A stretch of DNA of 64,000 bases from Rhodococcus opacus B4 (GCF_000010805.1 NC_012520.1:434001-498000), one strand, 5' to 3'. Positions 19,440 to 29,313 are shown, counted from the first letter of the stretch. The notes: generated from the letters alone by a model not told the origin. Numbers and translations: made by a program.

Positions 19440-19673
19440 GGCCGCGTTCAGGCGATGTCGACCGCGCCCGGCACGCCGCAATACAGGCACTCGAGCTGCA
19501 ACAGGACTTCAAACGGGACGTACAACGGGCAGAACTACGCCCGATACCAGTACAAGGTGACCGATGGTGGGCGGATCTGGTTCTTTGTCGATCCTGCACA
19601 GAATGGCGCCAAGATCGCGGGCCGGGTTCTGCTCGAACGCTGCGAACCCGGCCACCCGAAGGAAACCGAATAG
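19440..19673 (+). pseudogene. Degenerate RelE-like toxin remnant
   Basis: The 3' end reads NYARYQYKVTDGGRIWFFVD, then CEPGHPKETE, and resembles the end of the toxin at 34005-34358 (YEVTAGGRIWYVMD, TGHPKQTE). The preceding region continues only in another frame, so the gene is frameshifted, and upstream of about 19440 the resemblance is lost. No partner antitoxin is visible next to it. Confidence 0.6.
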
Positions 19674-19983
19674 GTCACGCACAGCTATGGGCCACTCGGG
19701 TCCCCGAGGCGGTCGCGGCGCCGGATCTGCACGCGTGAGCAGGAAACGCGGCGCGGTTCTCGGCGGGATCTGTGTCGGGGGCCGCGCCGATCGGCCCTGG
19801 TTGGACCTCGCTCCGGCGGAGGCACAGCCGGTGTAGATCGCTGTGCACGGCCCGTACCCGACCCCGGGGTGCGGGACGTTTCGGGTGCGACAGGGCTGTG
19901 ACCTGGTGTGATGACATGTCCCCGGTTGTGATGTGGGGGTGCCGGCGACGTGTCGGGGGGAGTGCGGCGGTCCTGACACGGAT
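19674..19983. other. Intergenic, no gene recognised
   Basis: About 310 bp between the toxin remnant and a recombinase remnant. No convincing frame or signal. Confidence 0.4.
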
Positions 19984-20160
19984 CGATCAACGACCAGCTC
20001 GGGGCCAACGTCAGCCTGCACGATCTGCGTCACACGCTCGGATTGCGCCTGATCGCCGATCCCGACGTCACCCTCGTCGACGTCCAGCAGGTACTCCGAC
20101 ATCGGCAGATCACCACGACGGGCCGCTACCTTCGTCCCCGAGTAGGTGAGATCTGCCGCC
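19984..20160 (+). pseudogene. Tyrosine recombinase C-terminal remnant
   Basis: A frame reading INDQLGANVSLHDLRHTLGL, then LVDVQQVLRHRQITTTGRYL, has the HxxR, second His/Arg and Tyr positions of a tyrosine recombinase active site. It has neither the N-terminal part nor a normal end. It is a trace of another integrated element. Confidence 0.65.
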
Positions 20161-20223
20161 AACGGACATCCGTCCCGGAGCGCTTCGGCCCCTCGATGAT
20201 CTCCTGCGATGATCGTCGGTCGA

Positions 20224-20658
20224 TCACCCTCCGGGACACAAACTCTCGCGCGCCCTGTTCCAGAACGGAAAGAGTTGCGGGCTACCGGCATCCGAGTGAT
20301 CGAGTCGACCGAGCTCGACGAATTCCAGAATCGTCTTTCCTACTGTGTGCGAGAGTCGGCAGGCCTGAAGGCTCAGCTTCGCCGTTGCGGCGAATCCGAT
20401 GTCCGTCGCGAAGGGGCCCAGATCGCTGGAGTTCACGAAGTTCTCCAGGCGGTCACCGAACCGGTTGTATTCAGTTTGGAGACCGAACCCGCAGGGCTGG
20501 CGGATCAGTTCGCCGCACGTCGTCGGACGGCCGTTGATGATGAAGGATCTGTCCTCGAGCGGGCGAGGCGACGGCTGTTGCGGCGGGTTACGTGTCAGGA
20601 AGTACACCGCTGCGCCCACGGCCAGGATCACGAGCAGTGCTGTAGCGATCCGCTTCAT
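20224..20658 (-). CDS. Membrane-anchored or secreted hypothetical protein
   Basis: A 144-residue protein with an N-terminal hydrophobic segment (residues 4-22, IATALLVILAVGAAVYFLT) acting as anchor or signal. The outer part has several Cys residues (TTCGELIRQPCGFG, SLQACRLSH, SLCPGG) that could form disulfides, as in small secreted actinobacterial domains such as DUF732. That family assignment is only a suggestion. It is not in an operon. Confidence 0.6.
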   Translation of the reverse strand: MKRIATALLVILAVGAAVYFLTRNPPQQPSPRPLEDRSFIINGRPTTCGELIRQPCGFGLQTEYNRFGDRLENFVNSSDLGPFATDIGFAATAKLSLQACRLSHTVGKTILEFVELGRLDHSDAGSPQLFPFWNRARESLCPGG

Positions 20659-20732
20659 AACCCACCACGCCGTTCAACCGCGGACAACTCCGACCCCGGT
20701 TTCTCATCCTGCCGTATTCGACGACACGCGGG

Positions 20733-21709
20733 TCACGTACCCGCAAACCTCTCGAGCGGTGCCTGCGGGCGGCGATCGGGCGGGTGGGTTGTTCGACGGC
20801 ACTGCGAGTGCGGACTGTCGTTCCGGCGCAGCAGATCGGCGGCCCGACCGGTGGGGGTGGCGGGCGGTGTCGACGACGTCCGCCGCCCGCTCAGCGGGAT
20901 TCCAACGTTGAGCTCGTCGTAGTCGTCGATGGGCAGCTCCCCGGGTTCGAGGACACCGGTGGCGGTGCGCGCGGAATCGATCACGTTGGCGACGCCGTCG
21001 GCGCCTTGCTGACGGGTGACCTGTTCGGCGGTCTCGAGCGCCGCGTCGCGGATGCGGTCAGGGTCTTGACCGCGACGTCCCCGGCCCGGGCCCCGCGGCT
21101 GAGGAGCTCGTTCAAGGCGGGTGGGGTGGTGCGGACGGTGTCGAGGGCGCGGTCCAGGCTGCGCGCGGACCAGGTGACGGGCACGTTGACCAGTCTCACC
21201 GCGGCGCCGGCGGCGGCCTGCAACGGGGTGCGGCGGAGCGCCGCCGGGCCCCCAAGAGCGTCTTCGGCGAGGACGGTGGTCAGCCAATCCACCGTGGCCG
21301 AGTGTGCGGCGATCAACCGGAACGCGAGGTTTTCGATGTCGCGTTCCCCGGCGGCGACGGCGAGGGCCTTGATATAGCGGGCGTGGTCGAGAAGCTGGTG
21401 TTCGAGCGCCAGATCGCCGAACAGCGCCTCGTCGAACGGTTGGGCCTGCTCGGTCAGGGCCTTGACCGCGGCGACGGCGCGGCCGAGGAACGGGCCGATC
21501 AGCTCGGGGACACCGCCGAGTTGGCGGATCGCGGCGTCGATGGCCTCGGCGCGGGAGCGGCCGTTGGCGGCGTTCTCCGACAATTCGCGGCGCACCGCGT
21601 CGGTGCGGGCCTGAACGATGCGGGTTTCGGCGACCTGCATTTCGGTGTGGGTGAGATCGAGAACTGCGCGCAACTGCGCGAGCAGGGTGGTGGTGTCAGT
21701 GGTGCTCAT
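20733..21709 (-). pseudogene. Ferritin-like four-helix protein beside gas-vesicle gene, frameshifted
   Basis: Starts MSTTDTTTLLAQLRAVLDL at ATG 21709. The first ~200 residues are helical and ferritin-like (DLALEHQLLDHARYIKALAV, FRLIAAHSATVDWL), followed by a helical tail. Near 21050 the frame breaks inside GTCAAGACCCTGACCGC: the continuing protein (DRIRDAALETAEQVTRQQG, then GELPIDDYDELNV) is one frame over and ends at 20733. It is divergent from gvpA, so probably belongs to a gas-vesicle or shell-related cluster. It is either a true pseudogene or contains a sequencing error. Confidence 0.6.
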
Positions 21710-21830
21710 GCGGGTTCGCCCCTTCTGCGTTGACGGCATGGACTGGCGGTTGCACCCCTGTCCACGTACCCCGTGTACGCCGAGCTCACCGCGGTCCTGA
21801 CAGTGTTCAGCCGCTGTTTACCTCAATGAC

Positions 21831-21890
21831 CGGGGGCGTTTGCCTGGGTTCTCGGTGCGCACTCGTCGGCGGCATCGGCAAACGCCCCCG
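21831..21890. repeat. 14-bp inverted repeat with 32-bp spacer
   Basis: CGGGGGCGTTTGCC (21831-21844) and GGCAAACGCCCCCG (21877-21890) are perfect inverted copies in the intergenic region between the divergent genes. They could form a large hairpin or mark a former element end. Confidence 0.6.
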
Positions 21891-22007
21891 CGAAAGCCCG
21901 TGGTCGGGGCCCTGTTCAGGCGGACGGCCGGTGGGGTACTCGCGGTCGGTCGGGATCGGCGCGCCCAGGCGAAAACACCTGGGGGCCGGGGAGCGAGGAG
22001 CGAAGCA

Positions 22008-22369
22008 ATGACCACAGCGGGTGGTCCGAGCTCGAGCAGCCTGGCGGACGTCATCGACACCATCTTGGACAAGGGCCTGGTCATCGACGCCTACGTGCGG
22101 GTGTCACTGGTCGGTATCGAACTGCTCACCATCGACGCCCGCATCGTGGTCGCTAGCGTCGACACCTACCTGCGCTTCGCCGAGGCGGCGAACCGGCTCG
22201 CGATCGGCAGTGAACCGAAGGGCCTGTCCGACCTCGTGTCCGATGTCAAGGGCAGTGGCAGCACGAAGTCCAAGACCAAGGGTGTCCTCGAGGGCGTGGG
22301 GGAGACGCTCGGTGAGCTGCTCAGCGGATCCGGAAGCGAACGCGAACCGGCACCCCGGCGGAGGCGGAA

Positions 22370-22373
<4 letters not shown>
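22008..22373 (+). CDS. gvpA: Gas vesicle structural protein (GvpA/GvpJ family)
   Basis: A 121-residue protein. The core [20 protein letters not shown], then [20 protein letters not shown] is the GvpA-type shell protein fold (helix-strand-strand-helix). The C-terminal extension (about 40 residues, Ser/Lys-rich, ending RRRRK) is longer than in classic GvpA and closer to GvpJ or GvpS. ATG 22008 has GAGCGAGGAG upstream. It overlaps the next gene by ATGA. Only a fragment of gvpF follows, so vesicles are not likely to be made from this locus. Confidence 0.85.
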
Positions 22374-22915
<542 letters not shown>

Positions 22916-23373
22916 GGCAGAACGGTATGCCGAGTCCAGCGGTGCCACAACACCGTTCACTCGGGCATTGCGGTATGCCATCGGTGTTTCACGCGCCTGT
23001 CCCGGCTGGGGATGAGCCCTGAGGACATCGCGACTGCGATGGAGCTGCCCGACGAGCCGGCCCCGGCGACTCGATGCGCAGGCGGGGCGAAGATCACCGA
23101 TGCGCAACTGCGGGTGCTGTGCGACGGACTGCGCTGGCGACAGGTGACCTCGATTGCCGTCGACCGCGCCGAGATCACCCGCAACAAATCGGTGCGCTCG
23201 CTGCGGGCCGCCCTCACCCAACACGTTCGCCGGGTCGCGACGACGGCACCGATCCTGAGCAGCCCGTGCCCGTGTGTTGGCGTCGTTCGGTGTGCTTTCC
23301 CGCCCCGGGTGATGCCGACCGCGCGCCGGATCTTGGCGTCGTCCTCTGCTGCGTGGGGGGCGAGTACCAAGCC
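22916..23373 (+). other. Foreign coding-like fragment fused to gvpF
   Basis: Frame continuing from gvpF with CRVQRCHNTVHSGIAVCHRC, SRLGMSPEDIATAMELP and a later stretch of charged helix. The Cys/His pattern resembles zinc-binding parts of transposition proteins, but the family could not be fixed. It is probably the residue of an element that cut gvpF. Confidence 0.35.
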
Positions 23374-23389
23374 ATACAAAATTTTGTAT
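23374..23389. promoter_or_regulatory. 16-bp perfect palindrome overlapping a -10 element
   Basis: ATACAAAATTTTGTAT is perfectly self-complementary, and TATACT (23387-23392) right at its edge looks like a -10 box for the toxin-antitoxin pair that follows. It is a likely operator for the HigA-type antitoxin. Confidence 0.65.
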
Positions 23390-23397
23390 ACTTGTGG

Positions 23398-23736
23398 TGT
23401 GAAGAAGATCCAGTTCATGGGACCGCGCTGGAGGATCTTCGGGGTTTCCCCGATGCGGTTCGTCGTCGGTGTGGTTATCAGCTGGACCGTGTTCAGCAGG
23501 GGGTCGAGCCGACGGACTGGAAGCCGATGGTGGGTGTGGGTTCTGGTGTGCGGGAGATCCGGGTACGTGATGGGTCGGGAGCGTTCCGTGTCATCTACGT
23601 GGCGAAGTTCGCGGACCGGGTAGTTGTGCTGCATTGCTTCCAGAAGAAGTCTCAGAAAACGTCGGCGGCGGACGTGGCTACCGCGAAGAAGCGGTACCAG
23701 CAGGTGATAGCGGATGACGGGAAGGGTGAGCAGTGA
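23398..23736 (+). pseudogene. higB: HigB/Gp49-like toxin with N-terminal frameshift
   Basis: RelE-superfamily mRNA interferase. GTG 23398 begins VKKIQFMG, then the frame goes astray; the rest (TALEDLRGFPDAVRRRCGYQ, VREIRVRDGSGAFRVIYVAK, VVVLHCFQKKSQKTSAAD) is in the next frame and ends at 23736. A single missing base in ATGGGACC (near 23421) accounts for this. A TTG start at about 23391 in the second frame would give a longer, less typical N-terminus. It overlaps the antitoxin gene by a few bases. Confidence 0.75.
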
Positions 23737-24017
23737 TGAGCGATGAAATCTATGGCAGCGTGTGGGATGCGATCGAGGACACTCCGCAGGAGGCGGAGAA
23801 CATGCGGCTGCGGTCGACTCTGTTGATTGCGCTGTCTCGGCGCATCGAGACCGAGGGATGGACCCAGAAGGATGCGGCCGCCCGGCTTGGTGTGACTCAG
23901 CCGCGGGTGTCGGATCTGATTCGAGGAAAGATCGACCTGTTCAGCCTTGATGCTTTGGTCAACATGGTTTCGGCCGCCGGACTTCATGTCGATATGACGG
24001 TGAGCGCTGCCGCGTAG
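23736..24017 (+). CDS. higA: HigA-like XRE-family antitoxin
   Basis: A 93-residue DNA-binding antitoxin. Its HTH is WTQKDAAARLGVTQPRVSDL followed by IRGKIDLFSLDALVNM, the usual form in HigA-type partners. ATG 23736 (or 23733) overlaps the end of the toxin gene, so the pair is in the HigBA order (toxin first). The preserved palindrome and intact antitoxin next to a broken toxin suggest the pair is decaying. Confidence 0.88.
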   Translation: MSDEIYGSVWDAIEDTPQEAENMRLRSTLLIALSRRIETEGWTQKDAAARLGVTQPRVSDLIRGKIDLFSLDALVNMVSAAGLHVDMTVSAAA

Positions 24018-24913
24018 GGCCCTCGTCCGAGGCTGTATGGAGATTTCTTCGGGTCGGGCAGTGTGGACGAGGTGACACCGGCTGGGCGCGTGCCGATGGC
24101 GGCGTGGTTCATGATCGGAATCGATGGGGGCGTGGGTTGGCATGGTCTCCTTGGAGGGTACGGAGTCGGACCGGGCGCGCACCTTTGCGTTTCAGTCCGG
24201 GAAGTGTTGTGCGACATGACCCCTCGACACATCGCTGTTTCACATTTGATACCCAGGAAGAGGCTGGGGCATTGTTGGCCTGTCCCGCCCTGAACGTCCG
24301 GCAGACAGTGCCACGGATTGGTGGTTCACTCCCATATTCCGCTTTGCCGTCTCTTCACGATGCCGCCGCGTGGCTCTGGTTTCGTCATCTGAAGCAAAGA
24401 AGATGTCGGGATCTTGATTGCGACAGCCTGCGCGGCACTGCCGTTCCCATAATTCGGTGAGTGGGCGGGGAAGAGTTGACTGTTTGAGTAGATTCGACAT
24501 CGGGTGGTGAGGTTTCCGGTTTGTTGTATCTGGCTCCGGCTTTCAGCTGTTTGCGATGAACAGAACTCAGGTATCGGGGATAGTTCGACGAAAGGAGCGT
24601 CGATCTGCGAATCTATTGTGGCTGTGTGTTCGTCGTAGCGCGATGAGGGCGACGGGACCTATGCCAGGCGACGCCGCGATAACGTGATCGGGGGCGGCCG
24701 TGTCCGTCCGCTGTGGTGCCGGGTGCAGCCTCGCGTAGCTTCGGCAGGGCCCGGGATCCCGGACTCGCGAAGAGTCGGTTGCGGGTCGGAGGATGCCTGG
24801 CGGCTCGCGCGCCGCAGCCGGGCGATGGTGCTCGTCGTCACGCGAGTTAGGAAAGCGCTGTTCATGCCCCGGATGATGAGGCGCTGACACTCGACGGCAA
24901 TCGCTTTGTGCGG
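24018..24913. other. Intergenic, no gene recognised
   Basis: About 900 bp after the HigA-like gene. All open frames are short and without familiar motifs. Some stretches (24360-24560) are less GC-rich, as in a former insertion boundary. No RNA gene was seen. Confidence 0.45.
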
Positions 24914-25205
24914 TTAGGACAGGGCGGGACGCGACTCGCGCAATTTGTAGCGTTGGATCTTCCCATTGGGTATCCGCGGCAACTCAGATATGAATTCGAT
25001 GCTGCGCGGATACTTGTACGGTGCGAGCACGCTCTTGACGAAGTCTTGCAATGCGCTCACCTCTGCCTCGTCGCCGGCGACGTCGGGTACCAGTACCACC
25101 GCAGCGTGTACGACCATGCCTCGGTCGGGATCAGGGAGACCCACCACCGCGCATTCGCGAACGTGCGCGTGACGGCCGAGTGCGCGGGGGTGGTGTTCGC
25201 ATCTA
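24914..25205 (-). pseudogene. C-terminal fragment of an acyl-CoA synthetase
   Basis: The fragment (HVRECAVVGLPDPDRGMVVH, then KSVLAPYKYPRSIEF and LPRIPNGKIQRYKLRES) matches the C-terminal swivel domain of AMP-dependent acyl-CoA synthetases, including the catalytic Lys in NGKIQR. The whole N-terminal adenylation domain is absent, and no start codon lies at the proper place. It adjoins the catabolic cluster, so an acid-CoA ligase may once have belonged there. Confidence 0.75.
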
Positions 25206-25260
25206 TCAAGTCCGATCCTTGAGTTCTACAGGCATGGAAACGGGTGTGTCGGTCGATTCC

Positions 25261-26052
25261 TCATGCGTGTGCGGAATCCAGTATGTTCTTTGCCCGTTGC
25301 GCGACGGGGAGGTCGACGAACTCGCCGCCGGGCAGTCGCACCGCGGCTCCGTCGGCGTTCTCGAATGCGTCGACAACCTGTCGTGCCCAGTCGATGTCGT
25401 TCTGCCGGGGACTGAAGGTGGTGTGGATGGCCGGTAGCTGGGCGGGGTGGATGGCGGATTTGCCGAACAGGCCGAGGTCACGGCTGTGGGCGGCCTGGCG
25501 GACGAGTCCGTCGGTGTCGTCGATGTGCGGGTAGACGCTGTCGATCGGTGGGGCGATGCCGGCGGCGCGGGCGGCGACGACGAGGTGGGAGCGCACGTAT
25601 TGCATGGGTGCGTCCCCTGTCCCGGTGCCGAGGTCCTTCTGTAGGTCGATGCCGCCGAGGGCGAGGTGTGTGACCGTGGGGTGGTCGGCGATCGCGAAGG
25701 CGTTGGCGACTCCTTTCGCGGTTTCGATGGCGCAGATCAGTGGCTTTCCGGGGGCCCGGTCGACGACCCAGCGGATGTCGTCGAGTGTTTCGACCTTGGG
25801 GATGCGGATGCCGTGCGCGGACGTGGCGACGGCCCCTAGATCAGCGTCCGCCAATTCGGTCCCCGGCGCGTTGATCCGCACCCATGCGGTTCGGGTGGTG
25901 ATGACGGATGCGACGTTGTCCCGCGCTGTCGACTTCTCGGTAGGCGGTACCGCGTCTTCGAGGTCGAGGATGACAGCGTCTGCGCCGGCGTCGAATACCT
26001 TGCCGAGGAGTTTTCGGTTGTGGCCTGGTGCGAACAGGTAGCTGCGGTCCAT
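25261..26052 (-). CDS. CitE-like CoA-ester lyase (HpcH/HpaI family)
   Basis: A 263-residue TIM-barrel enzyme of the citrate lyase beta / citramalyl-CoA lyase type, which cleaves a 3-hydroxyacyl-CoA aldol bond and needs Mg2+. Motifs: RSYLFAPGHNRKLLGK, VILDLEDAVPPTEK (acidic metal ligands), AIETAKGVAN and LALGGIDLQKDLGTG. ATG 26052 overlaps the stop of the CoA-transferase gene by ATGA, so the two enzymes are translationally coupled. The substrate is likely a CoA ester made by that transferase; which acid is not evident. Confidence 0.88.
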   Translation of the reverse strand: MDRSYLFAPGHNRKLLGKVFDAGADAVILDLEDAVPPTEKSTARDNVASVITTRTAWVRINAPGTELADADLGAVATSAHGIRIPKVETLDDIRWVVDRAPGKPLICAIETAKGVANAFAIADHPTVTHLALGGIDLQKDLGTGTGDAPMQYVRSHLVVAARAAGIAPPIDSVYPHIDDTDGLVRQAAHSRDLGLFGKSAIHPAQLPAIHTTFSPRQNDIDWARQVVDAFENADGAAVRLPGGEFVDLPVAQRAKNILDSAHA

Positions 26053-27323
26053 CAGAGGACCCCCTTCTCGGCGAGTGCGGTCAGTCGGTCCGGGTCGATG
26101 TCGAGGGTGTCCTTGTAGAACTGTTGGTTGTCCTGGCCGAGTCGGCGGCCGGCGAAGTTGATCGCACCCGGTGTGCCGAGCATGCGGAGCATGAGGTTCT
26201 GCATCTTGATGGGGCCGAGGTCTTCGTCGTCGACGGTGGTGATGCAGTCGCGGGCGAGGACGTGCGGATCGTTCATCAGTTGCGCGACGTCGTAGATCGG
26301 TGCCAGTGCGGCGCCGACGCGTTCGAATTCGGCCGTGACTTCGTGCAGCGGTCTGTCGGCGATCCATTTCGCGACGGCCTCGTCGAGCAGGTCACCGTTG
26401 CGACTGCGTTCGCCGGCGGAGTCGAACCAGGGTTGTTCGACGATGTCGGGTCGGCCGACCAGGCGCATGACGCGTGCGGCGACGGAGGTGGCGCTCGCGG
26501 AGATGGCGACCCACCGCCCGTCCTTGGTGAGGTAGGTGTTGCGTGGGGCGTTGTTGGGGGAGCGGTTGCCGTTGCGGCCGGCGATGGTGCCGAGTTGGTC
26601 GTACGCGGTGGGGCCGGGGCCCAGGATCCCCAGCAGCGGCTCGAGCAGAGACAGGTCGATGACCTGCCCCTTTCCGTCGCTGTCCGGACCGTTTCGGTGC
26701 AGCAGCGCGGTCACCACACCGAAGGCGCCGGCGAGTCCGGCGACACCGTCGGCGAGGCCGAAGGGCGGCAGCGTCGGCGGACCGTCCTCGCCTCCTGTTT
26801 GGTGGGCGAATCCACTCATCGCCTCGGCGAGGGTCCCGAACGCTCGGCGCTCGGCGTAGGGTCCGGATTGGCCGAAGCCGGTGACCCGCAACATGATCAG
26901 TCCTGGGTTGAGGTCTTGGAGCCGGTCCGGGCCCAGCCCCCACTTCTCGAGTACGCCGGGGCGGAAGTTCTCCACCAGCACGTCGGCGTCGACGACGAGG
27001 TCGCGGAGCATCTGCTGACCGTCGGTGGTGCTGAGATTGAGGGTGATGCATGTCTTGTTGCGCGAGATGACCTTCCACCACAGTCCGTGCCCGTCCTTGC
27101 GTGCTCCGTGGGTGCGGGCGGGATCGCCTGTGGGGTGCTCGATCTTGATGACCTCGGCGCCGTAGTCGCCGAGCAGCATGGCAGTGATCGGTGCGGCGTA
27201 GACGGTACTGATGTCGAGGACACGGATGCCGTGCAGCGGACCACGCGTCGGAGTGGAGGTGCCGTCCGTGCTCTCGTCGGCCTGGTCGTCAGGCGAGCGG
27301 ATGTCACTCGGGTGTGCAGTCAT
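26052..27323 (-). CDS. Family III CoA-transferase (CaiB/BaiF)
   Basis: 423 residues, cytoplasmic, moving CoA between carboxylic acids. Family motifs are present: GIRVLDISTVYAAPITAMLL, GDYGAEVIKIEHPTGDPAR, VLVENFRPGVLEKWGL and LRVTGFGQSGPYA. Where formyl-CoA transferase has its nucleophilic Asp, this protein reads AFGTLAEAMSG, with Gly163 and a nearby Glu167, a variant known in some CaiB subfamilies. It is first in a two-gene operon with the CitE-like lyase and is divergent from a LysR regulator at 27529. Confidence 0.88.
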   Translation of the reverse strand: MTAHPSDIRSPDDQADESTDGTSTPTRGPLHGIRVLDISTVYAAPITAMLLGDYGAEVIKIEHPTGDPARTHGARKDGHGLWWKVISRNKTCITLNLSTTDGQQMLRDLVVDADVLVENFRPGVLEKWGLGPDRLQDLNPGLIMLRVTGFGQSGPYAERRAFGTLAEAMSGFAHQTGGEDGPPTLPPFGLADGVAGLAGAFGVVTALLHRNGPDSDGKGQVIDLSLLEPLLGILGPGPTAYDQLGTIAGRNGNRSPNNAPRNTYLTKDGRWVAISASATSVAARVMRLVGRPDIVEQPWFDSAGERSRNGDLLDEAVAKWIADRPLHEVTAEFERVGAALAPIYDVAQLMNDPHVLARDCITTVDDEDLGPIKMQNLMLRMLGTPGAINFAGRRLGQDNQQFYKDTLDIDPDRLTALAEKGVL

Positions 27324-27528
27324 AGGCTGTCCTCGCGTGGTGGGGAGAGTCGATACGGGGGCGGCGGACGAGTGGCCGCCCGACAGGCGGGTGCCAGGTG
27401 TCCCGGCGCGGCCGAAAAATTGTCAGGGCGCCGCTGCCGCCACTTCAGACTGGCACCCACACGGTTCAACTACAATCGCGGGTATGTCGACAGGCATTAA
27501 CTTCTTCTAAAGTCAGGAGGTGGGTCGG

Positions 27529-28449
27529 GTGCTGGACACGAACAGGATGTTCACGCTGCGCGAGGTCGCCGAGCACGGCTCGATCACCGCGGCGGCGGCG
27601 GCGCTCGGGTACACCACTTCGGCTGTCTCCCAACAAATCGCCAAGCTGGAGAAGGAGGCCGGGCAACCACTCCTCGAGCGGCACGCGCGCGGCATCGTGT
27701 TGACCGAGGCGGGGCGATCGGTGGTCAAGCACACCGAACGCATCCTGATCGAACTCGAGGCCGCCGATGCCGAACTCGCCGAGATCAAAGGACTGCGCGC
27801 GGGTGTGCTGGCGCTCGGCACGTTCCCCACGGCCGGGTCGTCACTGCTGCCACTCGTGGTCAAGGAGTTCAAGACCCGGCACCCGGGGGTCGAACTGAAG
27901 GTGCTCAGTGGCCGATTCGCGTATTTGGTCGATGCGCTTCGCCGCCGGGAGACCGAACTGTCGCTGCTGTGGGACTACGAGTGGAACCGGGTGGATGACC
28001 CCACGTTGACGTACCACCACGTGATGAACGATCCGACCGTGCTGCTGGTGTCGGAACGGCACCGACTGGCCGACCGCGACTCGATCCGGATCGCCGAATT
28101 GCGCGACGAGTCGTGGGTGGTCCGCGCCGACGATCATCCGGTCGCGCAGACCCTCGAAAAACTTTGTCAGCAAGGTGGTTTCACGCCACGCACGAGTGTC
28201 TTCGCGCACGACTACGGTGAGGTGCAGGCGATGGTCGCCGTCGACCTCGGCGTGGCTATTGCTCCGCGACTGGCTGTGCTCAACCTGCGGCCCGACGTCC
28301 GGTCGATTCCCCTCGCTACCCGTCCGCCGCAGCGGCGGATCCTGGTCGCGCATCTGACCGAGCGGCGGCTGAGCCCGGCCGCGCAGGAAGGAATCGCGGT
28401 GTGCGCTGCCGCCGCCCACCAGCTGCAGGAGGGATTCGAAACCGGATAG
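27529..28449 (+). CDS. LysR-type regulator 1 of the catabolic cluster
   Basis: 306-residue regulator. The N-terminal winged helix covers about residues 5-60 (SITAAAAALGYTTSAVSQQI, LVERHARGIVLTEAG-type region here LLERHARGIVLTEAG), followed by a two-lobed effector domain (GVLALGTFPTAGSSLLP). GTG 27529 is chosen because AGGAGG lies 8 nt upstream; GTG 27520 is an alternative. It is divergent from the CoA-transferase operon, the usual LysR arrangement, and so probably regulates it. It is convergent with the lyase at 28456, 6 nt from its stop. Confidence 0.9.
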   Translation: MLDTNRMFTLREVAEHGSITAAAAALGYTTSAVSQQIAKLEKEAGQPLLERHARGIVLTEAGRSVVKHTERILIELEAADAELAEIKGLRAGVLALGTFPTAGSSLLPLVVKEFKTRHPGVELKVLSGRFAYLVDALRRRETELSLLWDYEWNRVDDPTLTYHHVMNDPTVLLVSERHRLADRDSIRIAELRDESWVVRADDHPVAQTLEKLCQQGGFTPRTSVFAHDYGEVQAMVAVDLGVAIAPRLAVLNLRPDVRSIPLATRPPQRRILVAHLTERRLSPAAQEGIAVCAAAAHQLQEGFETG

Positions 28450-28455
28450 GACCGG

Positions 28456-29313
28456 TCAGCTTCGGCCGATTCCGAAACAGTCGGCAAGGTGGGTGATCTT
28501 CTCGGCCCGACCGAGCCGGGGCGGGTCGCTGCCGTCGCGGACAATCCGGCCGCGGGCTTCGAAATCGGCGAGAAACTCCCGCGCCCAGGTCACGTCCGAG
28601 GGGGTGGGGCTGACGGTTTCGTTGATTACCGGCAGTTGTTCGGTGTCCAGGCACAGCTTCCCGGTCAACCCGAGGGACACGGACACGGCGGACTGCTCGC
28701 GCAGCACGGTGTGACTGTTGCTGACGGTGGGGCCGTCGATCGGTCCGGGCAGGTTGCCGATTCGGCTGGCGACCACCAGCCTGGAGCGGGGGTAGGCCAT
28801 GGCGAGGTCGTCGGCGCTGGTGCCGGTGTCGCGTCGGTAGTCGCCGCTGCCGAAGGCGAGCCGGAAGACGCCGCGGGTGCGGGCGATATCACGCGCCTGG
28901 TCGATTCCGAGGGCGGATTCGACCAACGCGAGTACCGGGGTGGATCTGCCGAGTCGGTCGAAAGTTTCGGTGATATGTTCGGCGGCTTCGGTTTTCGCGA
29001 GCATCACGCCCGCCAGTCCGGGAAGCCCGGTGAGGCTATCGACGTCATCGCTCCAGTAGGCCGAGGAGCGGTCGTTGATCCGCACCCAGGCCGAGGTGTT
29101 CTCGAGCCAGGCGGCGACCTCTTCCCGTGCGTCGGACTTGAGTTGGGGGTCGACGGCGTCCTCGATGTCGAGGACGATTTGGTCCGCGCAGGAGCGGTCG
29201 GCCTGGTCGAACAGGTCGGTTCGGGTGCCGTTGACCAGGAGCCAGGATCGGGCGATCCGAGCATCGATTTCCCGACGTGCGATCGCCACGTTCTCCGGTG
29301 TTCGGATCCTCAT
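28456..29313 (-). CDS. Second CitE-like CoA-ester lyase
   Basis: 285-residue member of the same TIM-barrel family as 25261-26052, but clearly different: RSWLLVNGTRTDLFDQADRS, IVLDIEDAVDPQLKSDAREE, LALVESALGIDQARDI and AFGSGDYRRDTGTS. Glu and Asp metal ligands are kept. ATG 29313 overlaps the upstream PrpF-like gene by ATGA, so the two act together. Two lyases of this family in one cluster suggest two different CoA-ester cleavages, or one lyase and one thioesterase, as in malyl-CoA pathways. Confidence 0.87.
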   Translation of the reverse strand: MRIRTPENVAIARREIDARIARSWLLVNGTRTDLFDQADRSCADQIVLDIEDAVDPQLKSDAREEVAAWLENTSAWVRINDRSSAYWSDDVDSLTGLPGLAGVMLAKTEAAEHITETFDRLGRSTPVLALVESALGIDQARDIARTRGVFRLAFGSGDYRRDTGTSADDLAMAYPRSRLVVASRIGNLPGPIDGPTVSNSHTVLREQSAVSVSLGLTGKLCLDTEQLPVINETVSPTPSDVTWAREFLADFEARGRIVRDGSDPPRLGRAEKITHLADCFGIGRS

